DNA of 64,000 nt from Azorinus chamasolen (taxonomy: Eukaryota; Mollusca; Bivalvia; Cardiida; Solecurtidae). The notes beneath the pieces are model-generated. The model was given only the letters and a program-made list of their open reading frames with translations, ran no database searches and was not told the origin of the DNA. Positions 1 to 10,978 of the stretch are shown here, in pieces. A program made the position numbers and the translations under genes. Each line of letters begins with the position of its first letter. Positions within the stretch are counted from its first letter, which is position 1. Location: the NCBI GenBank assembly GCA_963576725.1, contig OY755252.1:42797552-42861551 (forward strand), written 5' to 3'.

Positions 1-7
1 TGTGTAT

Positions 8-257
8 TTAACCATTTCCTTGTTCTATATTTATTCACAAATTTCAATACCTACTGAATGTTCATGGAAAAAATAGTTATAATGAAATATGGAAGGTGGA
101 ACGCTGTAGTCATTTAAGAAACTAAAGAAACAGATCTATCAAATTCCATAAGCAAACAGAGCAGACCCTGATTAGACGGCTCCTACAAGAGTCCTCTGAT
201 CTGGATCTACTCTGTTTGCAAATGCGTGAAACAAGTTTATATGAAGAAAGGGGTTAA
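8..257 (-). mobile_element. Family A TTAA MITE, copy 1
   Basis: TTAA at 8-11 and at 254-257, ends aaccatttcc / gaaaggggttaa. The core hairpin (155-225) reads gcaaacagagcagaccctga with tip ggctcctacaagagtcc. Orientation is reversed relative to the O copy at 20885. Confidence 0.75.
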
Positions 258-454
258 ACGTGCCGATATCTGATAATGGTTTTGCTAACGTAATGTCCCA
301 ATTGTGCAATTAACCAACTCAACTTTCATTTTATAAGTGCACTCCTGTCCAATCCGGTATGACGAACATATCTATTGTTCTGCTTAAGGGATGTTTGTGC
401 TTTGCAGACGAGACCTGTGTGTACACCACTGTTTGATATAGAAATATGTTTTAT

Positions 455-723
455 TTACCCTTATCCTGCTATTCCAAATTTAACACCTACTGAATGAATA
501 CTCATGGACATAATAGTTGTCAAATAATATAATATAATATAATATAATATAATATATGGAAATGAAGCATTGTAGCAATTTTAGAAACTAAAATAACAGA
601 TCTATCAAATTCTATAAGCAAACAGAGCAGACTCTGATCAGACGACTCCTACATGAGTCGTCTGATCTGGGTCTACTTTGTTTGCAAATGTGTGAAACAC
701 GTTTCTATGAGGGAAAGGGTTAA
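455..723 (-). mobile_element. Family A MITE, copy 2
   Basis: Same plan and orientation as copy 1, offset by 466 bp together with its flank (258-454 resembles 724-960). The right TTAA is at 720-723. It contains an (aatat)n run at about 521-553. Confidence 0.7.
521..554. repeat. (aatat)n microsatellite
   Basis: About six AATAT units inside the family A copy at 455. Confidence 0.7.
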
Positions 724-995
724 ACGTACCGATATGTGATACTATTTTTGCTAACATAGTGTCCCTAGTGTGCGTTTAACCAACTTAAGTTTCATATCAA
801 AAGTGCACTCCTGTCCAATCCAGTACGATAAACCAATACAGTTTACTTCTGAAGAGATGCTTGTGCTTGTCCGACGTCACCTGTAAAAATATCAGGTATG
901 ACGAAAACTGTGTGGATCGGGATTAGAAAGAGCTGTGTCTACACTGTTTGCTGTATGAATACGGTTTTATTTACCTTTATCCCGCTAACCGCGGC

Positions 996-1097
996 TTAAC
1001 CCTCTGTTCTATATTTATTCCAAATTTTAACACCTACTGAATACTACATAATAGTTATAATAACGTGAAAAGGCGTTTATATGAAGGAAAGGGTTAA
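996..1097. mobile_element. Family A MITE, core-deleted
   Basis: Both ends are present (ttaaccctctgttctatatt / ggaaagggttaa) but the hairpin core is gone, leaving about 100 bp. Confidence 0.65.
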
Positions 1098-1210
1098 GTC
1101 ACGTTTGCAAAAACAAGCTTGATGCCGACGCAAACGCCTATCTGTTTGCCGCTTGGTATGTATTATCGAAATAATATACATGTGTATCATGACATAATAT
1201 TTTCTCAAAC

Positions 1211-1376
1211 ACCAGGGTCCATGCTTATAAAACTTTTAGTTGAGTCTGAGTTCGTTCTCAAGTTTTTGATTGGTCAGAGTTGAGCCAAAAGCTTGAGAAC
1301 TCAAATCTGACCAATCAAAAGCTTAAGAACGAAACTCAGACTCAACTAAAAGCTTTATAAGCATGGACCTTGATCT
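1211..1376. mobile_element. Family H foldback element
   Basis: Long hairpin: gggtccatgcttataaaact... pairs with ...agctttataagcatggacct. Arms of about 75 bp with few mismatches around a central gagccaaaagcttgag. Confidence 0.7.
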
Positions 1377-1460
1377 AATCAGACGTAGTCGAAATTGAAT
1401 ATTTCCACATTTGAGCAGACATTTTATTTTTCACAGCGAGATAAGGGTTTAGGGACACCG
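1377..1460. mobile_element. Family M end fragment
   Basis: tttgagcagacattttattt, cacagcgagataagggttta: the typical M right end. Confidence 0.4.
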
Positions 1461-1616
1461 GGCACACGCGGGTTAACAAAGGGTCAAACGTGAAACAACC
1501 AATAAACTGGTATAAATAGAGATCTGACTGAGTGGAGTGAAACGCTTTTCCGATACCGTGTGGACGGACTGTCGCTGCCAATCTGTTTCCGTTTCGCCAT
1601 ACCCAGGCAGCTTAAG

Positions 1617-2166
1617 CGCTCTGTCTCTTTACTGAACTGTGCATAGTAGCATGTGGGCTTTGACCAAAACTATTGAAGGAAGCTGACATTAATTCGAGAA
1701 TAAAACGTAACAGGTAGGAAAATGTTTGTACTTCACAGACTTATATAATCCACTTTGTATTCAATAAGTGGATAATATTCTTGATATTTTCCAAGAACAA
1801 AATTGAATTGGAGTTAGTGCGTTTGACTATTCCCATATTGTTTCGTTTCATTAGACAAATTATTTGAAAAGTCACAAGCCTTTATCAATTAAGGCACTAT
1901 TTGATGTTGAAATATTTATAGAAACTTTTACAGTGACTCTGTATGTTTTTCATGGTGAAAGTAAGTACGATTCCTATTTTAAGTTTGGTTGTGGTGTTTG
2001 GTGTTTGCCTTTTTGTGGTTCAATTAAATAAAATGTAAAATTGCAATGAACAAAATACATCCATATAAATAAACTGTTTAATTTAATAATATGTTCAGTA
2101 ACAAAAGTGATTGTGTATACATTTTAAATAAAGATATCATAAAATAGACAAATAAACCATTAGTGT
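1617..2166. other. No recognised feature
   Basis: AT-rich unique sequence. Only short frames and no splice-like exon. Confidence 0.5.
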
Positions 2167-2169
2167 TCA

Positions 2170-2375
2170 TTAACCCTTTCAATGCCAGCATTGTCGTCTG
2201 CTGAATGTATTTTCGTCTACTTAAAGTGTTTTAGGATGGGCGTTTGTTCTGTTGCTTTTTTAAAATGTAAACATAGTGTCAAACAGTTTGTATCCTGATT
2301 GGACGCCGTGTTATGTGTCGTCTCATCTGGATAAAAAACTGTTTGTATATGATTTTATGGCACGGGAGGGGTTAA
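2170..2375. mobile_element. Family E TTAA MITE, decayed
   Basis: TTAA 2170-2173 and 2372-2375, ccctttcaatgccagcattg, second arm cgtctcatctggataaaaaa. Confidence 0.55.
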
Positions 2376-2582
2376 ATATTACGGACGGCTTTCTATTACC
2401 AAATGGACAAAAGTGATATTTTGTGACTATCGCCAACAAGAGTATCTATGATGTATTAATTTTTTTCATACGTATAGGGTTTTATTATCGTTTGTTCTAT
2501 TTCTGAAGTGAATAGGACTCGGTTCTATATTTAGTCATTATAGTTAACACCATGAATGCGGTAAAATATTGGCTGTCTTTTG

Positions 2583-2672
2583 TAAACAGTGTAGACTCAG
2601 GTCAGAGGGCTCCTAGAGGATCTCTAAATTCAAGGTCTGCACCATTCGTCATTCAAAATAGTCTCATCTCAC
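2583..2672 (+). mobile_element. Family O core fragment
   Basis: gtaaacagtgtagactcagg, tip gggctcctagaggatctc, cattcgtcattcaaaatag. Confidence 0.45.
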
Positions 2673-2689
2673 AAATAATGCCTTTTTAT

Positions 2690-3160
2690 ACTGAATTAAA
2701 TGTACCTTTGAACAGTCACTAGCTATAACATTTCATGCAGTACTGAACCGGTTGACGCAGTATTTATACCATTTGTGGTAGTTTATAGATCTTAACTTAT
2801 TTGTTTTACTAGAGCTTGTTCATCTATTAACGATGTTAACAGTTGAAATCTCAATTTAACTGAAAAACAGCTTAAGTAAAGATATAGATATCATACACTA
2901 AGAAAAACTTTCTCTAAAGTTTATTATCGAAATCTCACTTATTGGAAAGTACAAATGTATTCTCATGGTTCTCCTGCGACACGGTATTTCACATCCTGAA
3001 TTTTATGTAGATGTGATTTAAAAACTTCGTAAAATTATTGGACATGCCCATTTTCTCACTTTGTTCATCAAATATGTTAAAACATACATTAAAAAGGAAT
3101 ATGATTGCTGTAGATCAGTCGGAGAGGGGATACGTTTATTTACACTTTTTTTCTTTTAGG
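2690..3160. other. No recognised feature
   Basis: AT-rich. No palindrome or open frame of note. Confidence 0.5.
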
Positions 3161-3164
3161 ATGG

Positions 3165-3385
3165 GGATAGAATAAGTGTTAGGTTGGGCGCTCCTTAACC
3201 TGTTTAAATCCCCAGAGTTTATTGTCACTGACCGTTCTAAGGCGATACTTCCATCTTCCCCCTATTGTTTGTTTGTTTTGTCCTTGTGCGTCTCTTTATG
3301 TTTTGTTAGTTATGTACATTTCCTGCGTTTTATTGTGCTGCTGTTCGGGTGGCTGCTTGTTCTGTATGTGGTGTTTTCTGGTTGA
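3165..3385 (+). repeat. Interspersed repeat L, copy 1
   Basis: Starts near ggataga..gtgttaggttgggcgc and contains a cctgtttaaatccccag block, then 'cactgaccgttctaaggcg' and a T/G-rich tail with tttgtttgttttgtccttg. Three copies are present, all on the plus strand. The tail gives long stop-poor frames that are not genes. Confidence 0.6.
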
Positions 3386-3529
3386 CTCGTATTTATACTT
3401 TTATAGTTCAGGAGCTAAAAACTCAAATCGTCGTTATAGAGCTGCAAATTACAGATCCATGCCAAAATTAGTTTATCTTCACGATGTCACGATATGTTTC
3501 GAAACGTATTTTCATATATCACCACTAAT

Positions 3530-3735
3530 TTGTGGTGTGCGGTGGTCTAGTGGTAACGCGCTTGACTATCAGTTCGGAGGTCCGGGGTTCAAATCTCGGT
3601 CCCTCCCGGAAATTTCAGAGACGCTTTTCCGTGTCTCCCACCCGCACCTCCTCTCCACCCAGGGGTTAAAATGGGTACCTGTGATGATCACCCGTCGGTA
3701 ATGCGGCTGCATGATTGCGCCATATGTTAGCAGTG
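3530..3735 (+). mobile_element. tRNA-derived SINE
   Basis: The head resembles a tRNA: A box tggtctagtgg at 3543-3553 and B box ggttcaaatc at 3586-3595, the right spacing for RNA polymerase III. The body (aatttcagagacgcttttcc ... acccaggggttaaaat) recurs at 44400-44460 behind a different tRNA-like head. No T run or clear target duplication was found at the 3' end. Confidence 0.7.
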
Positions 3736-3739
3736 CTTA

Positions 3740-4790
3740 CTTTTATTTTTTTTACAAATCATATTTTCGTATCAGTGCCTTTAACACATTTCTTCAGATT
3801 CTATAGTTTCGGTCATGAGCACACTTTTCTGTTTTCATATTTCGTACAAAAACCCAATCTAAGCAGTATATGATGATATCATTATTTGTTACTTAAATAT
3901 TCACCAAGAAAGGTTTTTAAATGATTTGATTACGATGGTACGGAAAACTCGCCTTAGTCAAGTTTTCCCATATTTAATGAAGCATATCTCGATGTGATTG
4001 ACAATGTTGAAACTTCCCATTTATTTCACACTTTTAATGTGATTTAAGCGTAGAATCGTTTGATTATTCAAACAAACAATAATTATGCTTCGCTTAGATC
4101 CATCATCGTACGTTTTATTTGACAAATATTTAATTTAATTGATTTTGATCGGAATTTATATTGACATCAAGTATTTACCTTTGGGTATCGACTGTCAGTA
4201 TGTATGGTTATGAGTTTTTATAATGTACGTACATTTTAACGTGAAAATGGGGTACACACTAAATAAGTGCTCAAACTTGATCCAATATTGTAGCATTACC
4301 AGGCCGTTGCGTCAAAGAACAATCAGAATGAAACTTAGTCCTGAAACTGCTTTCGAATATCAAATACCATTACCAAAGCAACATCTACACAAAATTAAAC
4401 ATCAGAATTGTTTGCTGTTGGATTTATAGCAATTAAATCACTATATACCATTTATTAATTGCTAAAAATCCCAAACCAAAAATATTCTTCTAACTTTGTT
4501 GCAAAAGTACAACAATGTACGAAAAACCTAAAATTCGTGCTTGCTCGTTTACTATAAATGATATCTAAACAACTAAAATTATATGATTTCTAAATATTAG
4601 ATTATAGCATATGCCCAAGGATCAGTCACAAACAGTCGGTAATAAATTGGTTTCTGCTCTGATTATAAGAATTTTGAAATTACTTTTGGTACCATCGTTT
4701 TTATTGCAGTAAGCTGGCGTGTACATACATACATGCAAAATAAAGGTTAGTACATGTACCCACAGGCAGTATCATTATAAACTCACATTA
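3740..4790. other. No recognised feature
   Basis: AT-rich. A 68-codon frame at 4223-4429 has no domain character or splice context. Confidence 0.5.
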
Positions 4791-4857
4791 ATCCTTTACA
4801 TTATAGGGGCGTCTTTTGAGTAGAGCATATCCCGGTCCTATAGGAACTATCAGATCA

Positions 4858-5062
4858 GAACCCTTTTTATTCCATAAATATGTAAGCCTTTCTATGCCTT
4901 TGCAAACAGAGTAGACCCACATCAGACGGCTCCCATAGGAGCCGCCTGATCAGGGTCTGCTCTGTTTGGTTATGACAAATTTGTAGATCTGATTCTACAC
5001 CTTTTGCTAATGTCCTTTTTACATATATCACTATAGTTTCATGAATTGGTTTCACTATAAAT
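4858..5062 (+). mobile_element. Family A MITE
   Basis: Starts aaccctttttattccataaa. Core 4902-4970 has tip ggctcccataggagcc. The right end has decayed. Confidence 0.6.
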
Positions 5063-5099
5063 GGACTAATTGAGCAGAGTCAATAAAAGTATAAGACAA

Positions 5100-5230
5100 T
5101 CACTTGATTTTTTAACATAGGAAACTGTAAACGCAGGTGGTTGCTTAATGCAGGGCAAACGTGACACCGAAATGTCCTACTGGAGCATGTTGTAGCGTGC
5201 GTTTGCCTTTGTGAATACAATTGAGTAATA
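5100..5230. mobile_element. Family N fragment
   Basis: cgcaggtggttgcttaatgc, agggcaaacgtgacaccgaa, second arm gtgcgtttgcctttgtg. Confidence 0.4.
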
Positions 5231-5289
5231 TTGTAATTTATCAAACAAGAACGCGTGCCATTTAGCCTGCAGTTAGGCGGATCCATGAC

Positions 5290-5385
5290 TACCTCAGTAA
5301 ACAGTTTGGATCCAGATCAGACACCGAGTGAATCGTCGTCTCATCATGATCCAAACTGTTTGACGCTCTGATAGAGAGTGTTTAA
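5290..5385 (+). mobile_element. Family M hairpin fragment
   Basis: aaacagtttggatccagatc, gtctcatcatgatccaaact, gtttgacgctctgatagag. Confidence 0.5.
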
Positions 5386-5389
5386 CGAC

Positions 5390-5870
5390 TTCCAGTTGTT
5401 GAAAGTATGTTTTTCTCCCAACATCAGCAAATACCAATACACCTAGATAGCTTATATAGCTTCAGCGGTAACACATACTTTCTCATTTGTGATGCTTTTA
5501 ATCCTAAGTTTATTTTCTAGAGGCGATGGCCTCTAGAATAAGCTCACATTTTCTATAAAAGTATAAAATTTTGTGTTGCTTATGTTCAGTTATTCTTATG
5601 AAGATTGTCAACTTGAAATTATATCGGTAAATACTCATGGAATACAACCTAAACCGTTGTGTCGGTACGTATAAGATTTTGTTGTACAACAAAATATCGG
5701 CCTATTTCCAGTTGTTACGAAAGTGGGGTATTCGATATTAAGCCTACAAAAGTGTTGTCTTCTTCAGCGTTTATTCGATGGGTGTTCTTGCTGTATACGT
5801 CTTTTCAGCACATAAACCAAAGATTTATGTATTTTTAGGATATTTCTAAACCGCGTTGCAAGTAGAAACT
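5390..5870. other. No recognised feature
   Basis: Only a short palindrome, ctagaggcgatggcctctag, at about 5517. Confidence 0.45.
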
Positions 5871-5876
5871 ATCACG

Positions 5877-6114
5877 TTAACCCTTTACTCCATGAATATG
5901 TATACAATAATAATGATACCGTAAATATTAACAAGATTAATTGTTATAACAGCAAATTGACACATAAATGTTTGGCCATGGCAGAAACTGTAGAATCATA
6001 TCTACATTATATTATAAGCAACCAAAGCAGACCCTGATAAGGCGGCTCCTATAGGAGCCGTCTGATCTTGGTTTACTATGTTTGCAAATGCGTGTTTATA
6101 GAGTAAAAAGTTAA
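5877..6114 (-). mobile_element. Family A MITE, both TTAA visible
   Basis: TTAA 5877-5880 and 6111-6114. The left end cctttactccatgaatatg is near consensus. Core tip cggctcctataggagccg at 6044-6061. Confidence 0.7.
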
Positions 6115-6250
6115 TCGTTATCCCGTTAGACGCGCCTTTAGTCGCAATTGCGAACAGACGGGATCTAGGCGAGACTTAAAAAGCTTGATCGAATCGGAAG
6201 TAGTCACAATTGCACCAGGTCCGAAATTTAGCCGACATTATATTTCCCAT
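6111..6250. mobile_element. Family M MITE, decayed, sharing TTAA with A
   Basis: TTAA 6111-6114, tcgttatcccgttagacgcg, tgatcgaatcggaagtagtc, tagccgacattatatttccc. Confidence 0.45.
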
Positions 6251-6483
6251 TCTAATACAATGTTGGTTAGGTTTACTGCTGTCTTCTTGCATCCATGTAA
6301 GACAGCCTGTTCTCAGCATATTGCACCATGCCCTCCGTGTGCAGTATATAAGTGAATTAGATTTGTATTTGTTTAAAACAAATCATGTTTATAATGTATT
6401 TTATCGACATGATTAGACAAAGGTAAGCATTAATATTGCTGAAGAGGTGAACTTGTTTTTAACATAAAAGTGAAACTATAAAC

Positions 6484-6550
6484 ACTGACTCTGTGTGCTA
6501 AAAATGGAAAAACAGTCTTATAGGGAGCGCCACACACAAAATGACACGGC
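6484..6550 (-). repeat. Repeat P fragment
   Basis: aatggaaaaacagtcttata and gggagcgccacacac match the repeat at 13370-13445 and, inverted, 14555-14625. Confidence 0.45.
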
Positions 6551-6868
6551 ACCAAATACAGCCAAAGTATTCAACTGTAATTTCCATTTTCTCCCATTAA
6601 TGTGCTGAACAAGGTTAAGAGCTCGAGTGTAGTGCAAAGGCAGCTGCATAGGTTTCTAATTCCAAGACTAATTGGTGATTTGTCTTGTGTTGGTCATCAA
6701 CCAAAAGGGCACTTTTTGTGTTTTAGCATTAATTGAAAGGGCTCAATATAAACGACTTTGCACATGCACGGATGATGCTCTCTTGGCAGTGGTGTTTCTA
6801 AACGACAGTACACATGCACGAGAGATACTCCTTTGGCAATAGTGTATCGGTAAAGCGCTGATATTAAT

Positions 6869-6965
6869 TAACCCTTCGCTTGCTATTCACGTCAATATAC
6901 ATGTACCTACCTGTGAATAGTGAAGACCCAGATGAGACAGCTCCTGTCTCTTCGAGACGATTCTA
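6869..6965 (+). mobile_element. Family F fragment joined to family G
   Basis: ttaacccttcgcttgctatt through gacccagatgagacagctcc, then switching to G sequence at about 6950. Confidence 0.55.
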
Positions 6966-7035
6966 AATTGTGGTCACAGTATAGGGTTTGATGGAGAAAT
7001 AACGATTTTAGTATTTAGGTACGCACCTTTATCTG
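6945..7035 (-). mobile_element. Family G fragment
   Basis: cttcgagacgattctaaatt, ggtcacagtatagggtttga, tttaggtacgcaccttta. Confidence 0.5.
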
Positions 7036-7067
7036 TAGTTCTGGTTTACTACAGGATTAAATAATGG

Positions 7068-7275
7068 TATAGTTAAACCTCTCTATAACGACCACTAAAT
7101 AGTGTTAATTAGTTGGTATTTAGGGCAGGTGACTGCTTAAAACAAGGTGAAAGTAAAACAGAACGCTCCTATAGGAGTGTTCTGTTTTACTTTCACCTTG
7201 CTTTAAGCAGTCACATGCCTTTAACACAAAATACTTGATGTAATATAATGACCGTTATAGAGAGGTTTTACTGTA
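7068..7275 (-). mobile_element. Family C (CAGT-ended) MITE
   Basis: ttaaacctctctataacgac / tagagaggttttactgta. Hairpin 7133-7215 of long perfect arms with tip cgctcctataggagtg. The left terminal bases have changed. Confidence 0.75.
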
Positions 7276-7279
7276 GCAT

Positions 7280-8040
7280 CTGCATTGTTTCGTGAACACC
7301 CAGTTACTGCGAGAAGAATAAAAGTAAAAGGTTATCGATAAAACACCAATTCTTCCAAAGTCCAGCATAAAAAGTCTGAAAGAACGTTTATCTGATTTGA
7401 GGTAATAATCGTTTTTGTAACATGGCTAGTTTTGGTCGTTTTTTCTGAACTCAGTTTTTATGTGCTTTCTAATTTAAACAGACATATGTACTTATAATAA
7501 TTATGCAGATGTCGTGTTTGGTAGATAACTATATTTTTTAATTCTTGTATAGATATAGTGAAATAGGTACAGAATGATAATGTGATATATGTACAGTCTC
7601 TTGTAATTCAAATATGGATGGCATGGTTTATCTATAGATATAATGATGATTTTGTATGATTGTTACCATGAAAAGACTTTTATAAGAATAAATATAATAT
7701 TTATAACAACAAACCATATTTACATTATAACACCTCTCCAAAGCATCAGATCACTGCTATAATAGCAAGAAAATTAACCTGGTATAAAGAATTTCTCTGA
7801 AAAACAACAGCAACCAAAAAACAAAGCAACCCAACAACATCAACTACAAATTAATCGGAAGCATGTTGTATTGCAATTCAAGTATGCAGAAACTATTAAT
7901 CAAAAATCTGCATTTAAAGACAAATCTACTTCATTGCAATTCATGTCATTAGGTTATCTTTGATTAAATGCAAATGTTACCCTTGACTTCATGAATATTC
8001 GTGTTAGAAGTCATGACATTATTAGTATTCATTTGCTGAT
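7280..8040. other. No recognised feature
   Basis: AT-rich. A caacaacaaaccaaaa-type purine stretch at about 7800 and otherwise nothing. Confidence 0.5.
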
Positions 8041-8042
8041 AC

Positions 8043-8587
8043 AGTTGAACTTCGATATCTCGAACTCGGATTACTCGAACTTCGGGATAACTCGAACAAA
8101 AGATTCAGTACCTGCAAAACTTACAATACAGAATTGCTCTAAAATGTATCGCTAAAGGTATCTAGAAACACATATGACAGCTTAACCCATTCCCTCATAT
8201 TGACGACTTTTGACGACTCTGTAAAAGTCACTTTGTGAAACCATTGTGATAAATAGAGCATTTGCTCCTATAAGAGCAAATGCTTTATTTATCACAATGG
8301 TTTCAAACTACAACATTCTAAAATTTTCCTTTTCTCTAGTTAATGCTCCTTTTCGGTAGATTCATTCAATGAGGTTGGGTCTAAAAATAGCCTATGAGGT
8401 AAAGGGTTAATACAGGTCTAAAGTAATGCTGATAGCTCCTGTAGGAGCTTTCAGCATTACTTTAGACCTGTATTAAGCTGTGGCCTTGAGAAAACGTTCA
8501 GATTAGAAATCGGATGACTCGAACTCCTCTTATCTCGAACTAATTTGTACGACCCCTTGAAGTTCGAGTTATCGAAGTTCAACTGTA
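8043..8587 (+). mobile_element. Family D (CAGTTGAACTTCGA-ended) MITE with nested B
   Basis: cagttgaacttcgatatctc to tcgagttatcgaagttcaactg. Central hairpin (tagctcctgtaggagctt) at about 8440. Family B occupies 8182-8410. Confidence 0.8.
8182..8410 (-). mobile_element. Family B TTAA MITE nested in family D
   Basis: TTAA 8182-8185 and 8407-8410, ends cccattccctcatattgacg / tatgaggtaaaggg. Hairpin 8238-8305 with arms ccattgtgataaatagagca and tip tgctcctataagagca. The uninterrupted homologous site is seen at about 11120. Confidence 0.85.
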
Positions 8588-8609
8588 TTTTATAATGACA
8601 TGTGGACAC

Positions 8610-8960
8610 AGGAGGCATTATTTGGTCATAACAGTAACTGTAGAATCAAATCTACAGTAAAACCTCTCTATAACGACCAAATTATATCAATTATTTTGTG
8701 TTAAAGGTAGGTGGATGCTTAAAGCAAGGTGAAAGTAAAACAGAACGCTCCTATAGGAGCGTTCTGTTTTACTTTCATATTGCTTTAAGCAACCACCTGT
8801 TCAAAATACCAACTAATCAACACAATTTAGTGGTCGTTATAGAGAGGTTTTACTGTATATAATTACATAAGCAAACAGAGCAGACCCTGATCAGACGGCT
8901 CATTCAAGAGTAATCTTATCTCGGTCTACTCAGTTTACCAATGCGTTAAAGGCGTGTCTA
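8610..8960 (-). mobile_element. Family A MITE interrupted by family C
   Basis: Left part to 8652 (cagtaactgtagaatcaaat), right part from 8858 (tataattacataagcaaaca). A family C element sits between them. Confidence 0.65.
8655..8855 (-). mobile_element. Family C MITE nested in family A
   Basis: cagtaaaacctctctataac to agaggttttactg, flanked on both sides by TA. Surrounding sequence is family A, so the TA target is visible. Confidence 0.8.
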
Positions 8961-8974
8961 CTTCCAGATACGAT

Positions 8975-9160
8975 TTAACCCATTCCCTCCTGAACTATTT
9001 TAGATCCAACCTCTTTGAGTAAATCTACCGAAAAGGGGCATTTACTAAGGAAAAGGAAAACAAATATTGTGTAGTTTTGAAACCATTGTGATAAGTAGGG
9101 CATTTGCTCCTCTGGAGCAAATGCTGTATTTATCTCAATGGTTTCATAAATAACGACGGA
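8975..9160 (+). mobile_element. Family B MITE, right end lost
   Basis: TTAA 8975-8978. Hairpin 9081-9148. The sequence diverges after caatggtttcataaataacg. Confidence 0.65.
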
Positions 9161-9350
9161 AATCTATATTTCAGATTGATATGAAATCTATCTATCATAT
9201 AATTTAAAAGCGTGCCAGATTATGCAGATTCGACATCGACCATTAAATGTACAATTATATACATGCAGTCGCCATTTAGAATTTTCTAGATTAACCATTT
9301 AGATATTGGAAACGATTTAACTGCAATTTGCGAGCAGAGAAGACTCAGAT

Positions 9351-10127
9351 CACAGGAATCCAAGACGAGTCCTTTGATATGGATCTATACTGTCCAAGAC
9401 GAGTCCTTTGATATGGATCTATACTGTCCAAGACGAGTCCTTTGATATGGATCTATACTGTCACAGGAATCCAAGACGAGTCCTTTGATATGGATCTATA
9501 CTGTCATTTGATATGGATCTATACTGTCATTTGATATGGATCTATACTGTCATTTTACTTTGATATGGATCTATACTGTCATTTGATATGGATCTATACT
9601 GTCATTTGATATGGATCTATACTGTCATTTTACTTTGATATGGATCTATACTGTCATTTTACTTTGATATGGATCTATACTGTCATTTTACTTTGATATG
9701 GATCTATACTGTCATTTTACTTTGATATGGATCTATACTGTCATTTTACTTTGATATGGATCTATACTGTCATTTTACTTTGATATGGATCTATACTGTC
9801 ATTTTACTTTGATATGGATCTATACTGTCATTTTACTTTGATATGGATCTATACTGTCATTTTACTTTGATCTGGATCTATACTGTCATTTTACTTTGAT
9901 ATGGATCTATACTGTCATTTTACTTTGATCTGGATCTATACTGTCATTTTACTTTGATCTGGATCTATACTGTCATTTTACTTTGATCTGGATCTATACT
10001 GTCATTTTACTTTGATCTGGATCTATACTGTCATTTTACTTTGATCTGGATCTATACTGTCATTTTACTTTGATCTGGATCTATACTGTCATTTTACTTT
10101 GATCTGGATCTATACTGTCATTTTACT
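9351..10127 (+). repeat. Minisatellite, 22/29/34-bp units
   Basis: Starts with three 34-bp units containing ccaagacgagtcctttgata, passes through 22-bp forms, then settles into about 17 head-to-tail 29-bp units (cattttactttgatatgg + atctatactgt). Distal units carry gatctgg in place of gatatgg. Confidence 0.9.
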
Positions 10128-10369
10128 CCCTCATAGAAACGCATTGCCAAGCATTTTGCAAACAGAGTTGATCCAGATCAGAAGATCCTGAAGAAAATGC
10201 CTGAACTGGGTCTACTCTGTTTGCTGATAAAATTTCAATGTTCGTAATGTTTAGCTTCCGCCATGGTGAAAAAGATCCCCTTTCCATGTTCCATCTTATT
10301 GGTTCCGTCCATGAATATTAATGAGGTGATAAAATCTTGAATAAATGTTAAACAGGGAAAAGGATAAAT
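10128..10369 (+). mobile_element. Family A MITE adjoining the minisatellite
   Basis: ccctcatagaaacgcattgc leads into core 10158-10225. The right end is a gttaaacagggaaaagga block. It starts exactly where the 29-bp array stops. Confidence 0.6.
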
Positions 10370-10619
10370 CATTTACCTCTTTGATACTGAATTGATTCTA
10401 CTGTTAAACTATGATGACGCAGTTTCAAATTTAATACTTAAACATTCAAAGCTCAAAGCATATTGAATGAATTTAGTTTCGCATACGTTTACATACATGC
10501 TGCTTTCAAAATACATAGTAAATTCATTTTCTCCACAAAAATCCAACTGATGAGATAAAGATATATATATTCATTCGGTTGTAAAGTTAATCACCAATTT
10601 CTCCCTTTTCATCCTAAGC

Positions 10620-10762
10620 GTGGCCTGGATCCAAAGTTTAGCATGAGATCTGAGATCAGTTTCAAGCATCTGATTGGTCAGAATCTGAGCTTGCTCATAA
10701 TCCGACCAATCAGATACTTGAGAATGATCTCAGACACAGAAGTTATATAACCTTGGGCTCAG
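10620..10762. mobile_element. Family H-related foldback
   Basis: gagatctgagatcagtttca, catctgattggtcagaatct, its complement gaccaatcagatacttgaga, end tatataaccttgg. Confidence 0.55.
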
Positions 10763-10764
10763 GC

Positions 10765-10920
10765 TGGCAGGTTCAAACAGCTTGGATCAACTTAACGTGC
10801 AGAGTAACCCGGAGTATCATCAGGATATTTCTCCAAGGATTGAAAGGATCGGAAGTCGGTGAAAATTCCAGCCAACCAGAGATTAAGCAGACATTATTTT
10901 TTCAGCACGAGAAGGGTTAA
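10765..10920. mobile_element. Family M fragment
   Basis: caaacagcttggatcaactt, then agattaagcagacattattt and cacgagaagggttaa. Confidence 0.45.
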
Positions 10921-10978
10921 GATTAATTATTCTGTCGCTATGGTTGTCATAAGGACAATATGTAGCCGTTTAAAAATA

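Larger units (their letters stand above)
1..965 (+). repeat. ~466-bp tandem duplication containing family A
   Basis: Element plus flank is repeated: gttaaacgtgccgatatctg (253) vs gttaaacgtaccgatatgtg (719), and gtgcactcctgtccaatcc is present in both flanks. Confidence 0.7.

Noticed and set aside
3538..3610. tRNA gene
   Set aside because: Good A and B boxes, but the acceptor stem does not close and the same body follows another head at 44310, so it is a SINE.
3222..3701. 159-codon plus-strand frame
   Set aside because: Runs through repeat L and a tRNA-derived SINE.
9351..10127. CRISPR-like array
   Set aside because: Units are head-to-tail without unique spacers, and the genome is eukaryotic.
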